Shown here piece after piece: positions 60,207-64,000 of a DNA stretch of 64,000 bases. The translations under genes were made by a program, and so were the position numbers. This DNA is from Chryseobacterium aureum (GTDB taxonomy: Bacteria > Bacteroidota > Bacteroidia > Flavobacteriales > Weeksellaceae). Each line of letters starts with the position of its first letter. Positions within the stretch are counted from its first letter, which is position 1. The notes beneath the pieces were generated by a model that saw only the letters and a list, made by a program, of their open reading frames with translations, was not told the origin of the DNA and searched no databases. The stretch is from contig NZ_CP034661.1 in the NCBI RefSeq assembly GCF_003971235.1, positions 4,588,001 through 4,652,000 of the forward strand, written 5' to 3'.

Positions 60207-61457
60207 ATGGAAAAAGCTGTTCTGATTACTATCGGTGATGAAATCCTTTCCGGAAATACGGTAGATACCAATTCTAATTTTATTGCCACGGAACTTAAAA
60301 ATATAGGAATAAAAGTTATTCAGATTCTTACCATCTCAGACGAAATTGAAACCATTAAAGAAGCTTTAAAAATGGCCTTCGAAAAGGGAGATCTTGTCAT
60401 TACCACAGGCGGATTAGGCCCTACAAGAGATGATAAAACCAAAAAAGCCCTCGCAGAATATTTCGATGATGAAATTGCTTTGGATGAGGTAACCTTCACC
60501 CATCTGAAAGCGTATATGGAAAGAAGAGGAAGGGCAGATATTCTTGAAAGAAACAGAGAGCAAGCTTTTGTACCTACCAAATCCATTGTGTTTCAGAACC
60601 ATTACGGAACTGCTCCATGCATGATGATGGAACAGGATGGAAAACTGTGTTACAGCCTTCCGGGGGTTCCTTACGAAGTGAAGCCGCTGATAAAAGATCA
60701 GATTATCCCTTATTTACAGCACAGATTTAAGCTTCATTATATCCATACCAGAATTGTTTCTGTGGTAGGAATTCCTGAAAGTATTCTGGCAGATAAAATT
60801 GAAGACTGGGAACTGGCACTTCCGGAAAATATTGCATTATCTTATCTTCCGGTAGGAACGCGTGTAAAGCTTCGTCTGACAGCTTCCGGTGAAGATGAAG
60901 AACAATTGAAACAAAGAACAGAAGAAGAGATTCAAAAGCTGCTTCCACTGGTAGAAGGACATGTTATTGCAGTTTCAGAAGATAAGATTGAAAATATTCT
61001 GGCAGAAATGCTTACCGAAAGAAATCTTACAATTTCCACCGCAGAAAGCTGTACCGGAGGTGAGCTGGCAAAAATGATTACTTCAGTTGCGGGAAGCTCA
61101 AAATATTTCCTTGGCGGAATGATAGCTTATGCAACAGAGAAAAAGATTAAAGTGCTAAATGTTTCCAAAGAAACGGTAAACCAGTTTACCGTGGTAAGCG
61201 AGCAGGTGGCTCAGGAAATGGCAAAAGGCTGCCAGCAGCTGTTCGAAACTCATATTTCTCTTTCTACAACAGGTGTTGCAGGCCCGGGAAAAGGAGAAGA
61301 TGGTAAAGATGTTGGAACCGTTTACTACACCATCAGGATTAATGACCAAGAAACGACATCGAAATTATATCTGCCGCATCTGGAAAGAACAGATTTCATG
61401 CACTTTGTTGCTCAAAAAGTTATTCAGGACCTTGTAAGTCTTCTTATAGACAGGTAA
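60207..61457 (+). CDS. cinA: CinA family protein (nicotinamide nucleotide amidohydrolase/ADP-ribose pyrophosphatase-like)
   Basis: 416 residues from the ATG at 60207 (MEKAVLITIGDEILSGNTVD). A longer frame from a TTG at 60177 is less likely. Residues about 1-170 form the molybdopterin-like COG1058 domain with TTGGLGPTRDDKTKKAL, and residues about 255-415 the PncC-type amidohydrolase domain with the Ser nucleophile in STAESCTGGELAKMI and STTGVAGPGKGEDG. The first domain is known for ADP-ribose/NAD-related pyrophosphatase activity and the second for NMN deamidation. It is probably a pyridine-nucleotide recycling enzyme. Single gene. Confidence 0.93.
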   Translation: MEKAVLITIGDEILSGNTVDTNSNFIATELKNIGIKVIQILTISDEIETIKEALKMAFEKGDLVITTGGLGPTRDDKTKKALAEYFDDEIALDEVTFTHLKAYMERRGRADILERNREQAFVPTKSIVFQNHYGTAPCMMMEQDGKLCYSLPGVPYEVKPLIKDQIIPYLQHRFKLHYIHTRIVSVVGIPESILADKIEDWELALPENIALSYLPVGTRVKLRLTASGEDEEQLKQRTEEEIQKLLPLVEGHVIAVSEDKIENILAEMLTERNLTISTAESCTGGELAKMITSVAGSSKYFLGGMIAYATEKKIKVLNVSKETVNQFTVVSEQVAQEMAKGCQQLFETHISLSTTGVAGPGKGEDGKDVGTVYYTIRINDQETTSKLYLPHLERTDFMHFVAQKVIQDLVSLLIDR

Positions 61458-61545
61458 ATAGATCCGTAATTTTTAATTTTTTTTTAATTAATTTCAGCAT
61501 AGTTTTTCACACTTTTTGAAAGCCCTTCAATAAATTTCAAAAATC

Positions 61546-64000
61546 GTGGAAAATTCCAAACAGATTTTTCAGACCAGCAGCAAGAAACGCTGGAAAAGTG
61601 TACAATGGGGAAGCCGTGTTTTTATTTTTATAGGAATACTGCTTCTTCTTGCCTTAGGTCTGATGATGACCCTGGACAGAAGTCCTAAAATTCCTTTTAA
61701 AGAAGATTATAAAGCTGTCATTACAGCCAACAGACCTTATCTTCAGGAGAATAAAATTTCCAAAGAATACAAAGGTTTCAGAAGCTTTATTTCTGAAAAA
61801 ACAATTCATACCAACCTTGACAAAATTCAGAAGGCAAGAGCAGAACGATACAAAAACCAGAACCGGAACTGGGCTCAGTTTCCCGGAGGGATCCGATCTG
61901 CATTTTATGTGGCGTGGGATCCTCAGTCTCTGATGTCCCTGAAAAGAAACATCAGACACGTCAATCTTGTTTTCCCCGAATGGTTTTTCCTTGATCCTAA
62001 AACAGGAGATCTGAAAACCAATGTGGACCCCGAAGGATACAAAGTGATCAAAAGAACAGGCGTGGCGGCAATGCCTATGCTGAGTAACAACTTTGACCGT
62101 GAATTCCGCTCAGAAGGACTGGTAAAAGTGCTTAATGATCCGCAGAAAAGAACCCATCTGATTCAAAAGATTACGCAGCAATGCCAAAAATATCATTTCA
62201 AGGGAATCAATATTGACTTTGAGGATATGAATCTGAATTCTGATGAAAACCTGATTGCCTTCATGAAAGAACTTTCAGAGACTTTCAAAAAAAATCAGTT
62301 ACTGGTTACAATGGATATCATGACAGATAATGATGATTACAATATCCCAAGACTGAATCCTTATGTAGATTATTTTGTTTTGATGGCTTATGACGAATAT
62401 TCCGCAGGAAGTGATGCAGGGCCGGTTTCTTCTCAAAAATGGATTGAAGAGCAGACAGGGAAAATTGTGAAACAAACCTCTCCTCAAAAGATTATTCTGG
62501 GATTGGGAGCATATGGCTATGACTGGAGTTCCAATAAGGATGATAATACCTCTGTTACTTATATGCAGGCGATTACCAAAGCCAGTGCCAGTAAAGCCGT
62601 TATTGATTTTAATGACAATACTTTCAATTTAAATTATTCCTATACAGATTCTAAGAATTTAACCCACACTGTATTTTTCAATGATGCAGCTTCTATCTTC
62701 AATACCATGCGTTTCTCATCAGAATATCCTTTGGCAGGAACAGCACTCTGGAGATTGGGAAGCGAAGACAGCAGAGTATGGAACTTCTATGATAAAGATC
62801 TTACGTTTGCAGGGCTTTCCAAACTGAATTTAAAAACACTGGAGAATGTGAAAGGACAGACCATGGTGGATTATATCGGAGATGGAGAAGTGCTGGACGT
62901 CCTTAATACTCCTCATGACGGAAAAATAGCACTGGAAATAGACCCGAAAGAGAAAATCATCACAGACGAAAATTATATTACCTATCCAAGTTCCTATGAA
63001 GTGAAAAAATACGGAAGTGCTCCTCAGAAAGAACTTGTTCTTACGTTTGATGATGGTCCGGATGAGACATATACTCCGCAGGTATTGGATATTTTGTCCA
63101 AATACCACGTTCCCGCAGCATTCTTCCTGGTAGGGCTCAATGCAGAAAAGAACCTTCCGCTCGTTAAAAGAATTTACCGCGAAGGACATGAAATAGGCAA
63201 TCACACCTTTACCCATGAAAATGTGGCAAAAGTAAGCCCGGAAAGAGCTTTGCTTGAAATGAAACTGACAAGACTGCTGATTGAATGTATTACAGGCCAC
63301 AGCACCATTCTGTTCAGAGCTCCGTATAACGCAGATTCTGAGCCTACCACATCAGAAGAGATTATTCCGGTAGCATTGGCCAGACAGCAGAATTATCTTG
63401 ATATCGGGGAAAACATAGACCCTGAAGACTGGCAGCCGGGAATCAAAGCAGATGAGATCGTAAAACGTGTAATGGCCGGGATTAAACAGGAAAGAGGGAA
63501 TATCATCCTTCTTCACGATGCCGGCGGAGATACCCGTGAAGAAACCGTAAAAGCGCTGAAAATCCTGATTCCGACTCTTCAGAAACAGGGCTATCATTTT
63601 ACGAACCTTACAAATATCTTACACAAAAGCAGAAGCGAACTGATGCCTGAAGTTCCTAAAACAAGATCCTATTACATCATGCAGCTGAATCTTGTACTGG
63701 CAACCTTTATTTATGGAGTAAGCCACTTTTTGGTTGCCCTGTTTACTATTTTCATTGTGTTAGGATTGATCAGGTTACTGCTGATGGCCTATTGGGCATT
63801 CAAAGAAAGAAAAAAAGAAAAAAAACTAGGTGAATTTCCGGTGTTGGAATCCTATCCGAAGGTTTCTATCATTGTTCCTGCTTATAATGAAGAAGTCAAT
63901 ATCGTATCTTCTCTGCAGAATTTACTGAAACAGACCTATCCTAATTTTAATATTATTATGGTAGATGACGGAAGTAAAGATTCTACCTATGAAAAGGCTT
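61546..64000 (+). CDS. GH18-like/polysaccharide deacetylase/GT2 fusion protein (3' end cut off)
   Basis: At least 818 residues, running off the window. The start is a GTG at 61546: an in-frame TAA lies at 61531 and no ATG occurs before the first membrane helix. Helix 1 is at about 22-42 (VFIFIGILLLLALGLMMTL). Residues about 100-400 resemble a GH18 chitinase-like barrel, with NIDFED at 222-227 keeping the Asp and Glu of DxxDxDxE. Residues about 490-690 are a NodB polysaccharide deacetylase (LTFDDGPDE at 500, GNHTFTHE, FRAPYN). A membrane block at about 712-755 precedes a GT2 domain (VSIIVPAYNEE, MVDDGSKDST). The fusion probably makes and trims an extracellular amino sugar polymer. Confidence 0.85.
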   Translation, partial: MENSKQIFQTSSKKRWKSVQWGSRVFIFIGILLLLALGLMMTLDRSPKIPFKEDYKAVITANRPYLQENKISKEYKGFRSFISEKTIHTNLDKIQKARAERYKNQNRNWAQFPGGIRSAFYVAWDPQSLMSLKRNIRHVNLVFPEWFFLDPKTGDLKTNVDPEGYKVIKRTGVAAMPMLSNNFDREFRSEGLVKVLNDPQKRTHLIQKITQQCQKYHFKGINIDFEDMNLNSDENLIAFMKELSETFKKNQLLVTMDIMTDNDDYNIPRLNPYVDYFVLMAYDEYSAGSDAGPVSSQKWIEEQTGKIVKQTSPQKIILGLGAYGYDWSSNKDDNTSVTYMQAITKASASKAVIDFNDNTFNLNYSYTDSKNLTHTVFFNDAASIFNTMRFSSEYPLAGTALWRLGSEDSRVWNFYDKDLTFAGLSKLNLKTLENVKGQTMVDYIGDGEVLDVLNTPHDGKIALEIDPKEKIITDENYITYPSSYEVKKYGSAPQKELVLTFDDGPDETYTPQVLDILSKYHVPAAFFLVGLNAEKNLPLVKRIYREGHEIGNHTFTHENVAKVSPERALLEMKLTRLLIECITGHSTILFRAPYNADSEPTTSEEIIPVALARQQNYLDIGENIDPEDWQPGIKADEIVKRVMAGIKQERGNIILLHDAGGDTREETVKALKILIPTLQKQGYHFTNLTNILHKSRSELMPEVPKTRSYYIMQLNLVLATFIYGVSHFLVALFTIFIVLGLIRLLLMAYWAFKERKKEKKLGEFPVLESYPKVSIIVPAYNEEVNIVSSLQNLLKQTYPNFNIIMVDDGSKDSTYEKA

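Overview
The window looks like chromosomal DNA of a Flavobacteriia member, most probably Chryseobacterium or a close relative. The evidence is the AT-rich composition, the gliding and type IX secretion genes (gldJ, porU, porV), several secreted proteins with type A type IX sorting tails, promoters of the Bacteroidota type (-7 box TAnnTTTG, -33 TTG) and the lack of strong Shine-Dalgarno sequences. No rRNA, tRNA, phage, plasmid or CRISPR feature was seen. The species call is inference from gene content; no search was run.

Layout. 1-10.3 kb holds mixed housekeeping and transport genes: an MFS exporter facing a cut-off gene, a FAD oxidoreductase, a secreted beta-propeller protein, a membrane endonuclease/exonuclease/phosphatase protein, a TauE/SafE plus DUF1634 pair, and a DUF1543 gene followed by purK. 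10.3-11.7 kb holds a secreted protein with a JAMM-like metal motif between two copies of a nested palindromic repeat. 11.7-17.5 kb holds a cation/proton antiporter with a lipoprotein, an esterase, an EamA exporter, two tandem repeat tracts and purE. 17.5-27.5 kb holds a tandem pair of BspA-like secreted proteins, ahcY, a HugZ-like protein, a phosphopantetheinyl transferase and a FUSC membrane protein.

27.8-34.7 kb is the secretion and gliding block: porV and porU on the minus strand, gldJ diverging from them. 34.8-43.8 kb is envelope and housekeeping (murF, NUDIX, SRPBCC, anmK, lptC with an outer membrane protein, aldehyde dehydrogenase, DNA polymerase III delta prime). 44.0-48.9 kb is a tetR-tolC-hlyD-emrB efflux operon with a palindrome over its promoter. 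49-52.2 kb holds an unrecognised gene, a DoxD-DoxA fusion, a small secreted protein and tag.

The most interesting part is 52.3-58.9 kb. A TPR-containing LytS-like histidine kinase and a LytTR response regulator sit beside a SIMPL gene and a muiA/DUF4139 plus von Willebrand A operon. Three intergenic regions here carry the same pair of ACTTGGTGA repeats at an exact 21-bp period. They lie upstream of muiA, SIMPL and the kinase gene, as expected for a LytTR binding site. This predicts a small autoregulated envelope regulon. The window ends with a lipocalin, a DUF7832-like gene, cinA and the first 2.45 kb of a large gene fusing GH18-like, polysaccharide deacetylase and GT2 domains.

At least four families of short dispersed intergenic repeats recur across the window. 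Some sit inside operons or provide the stop codon of a gene.
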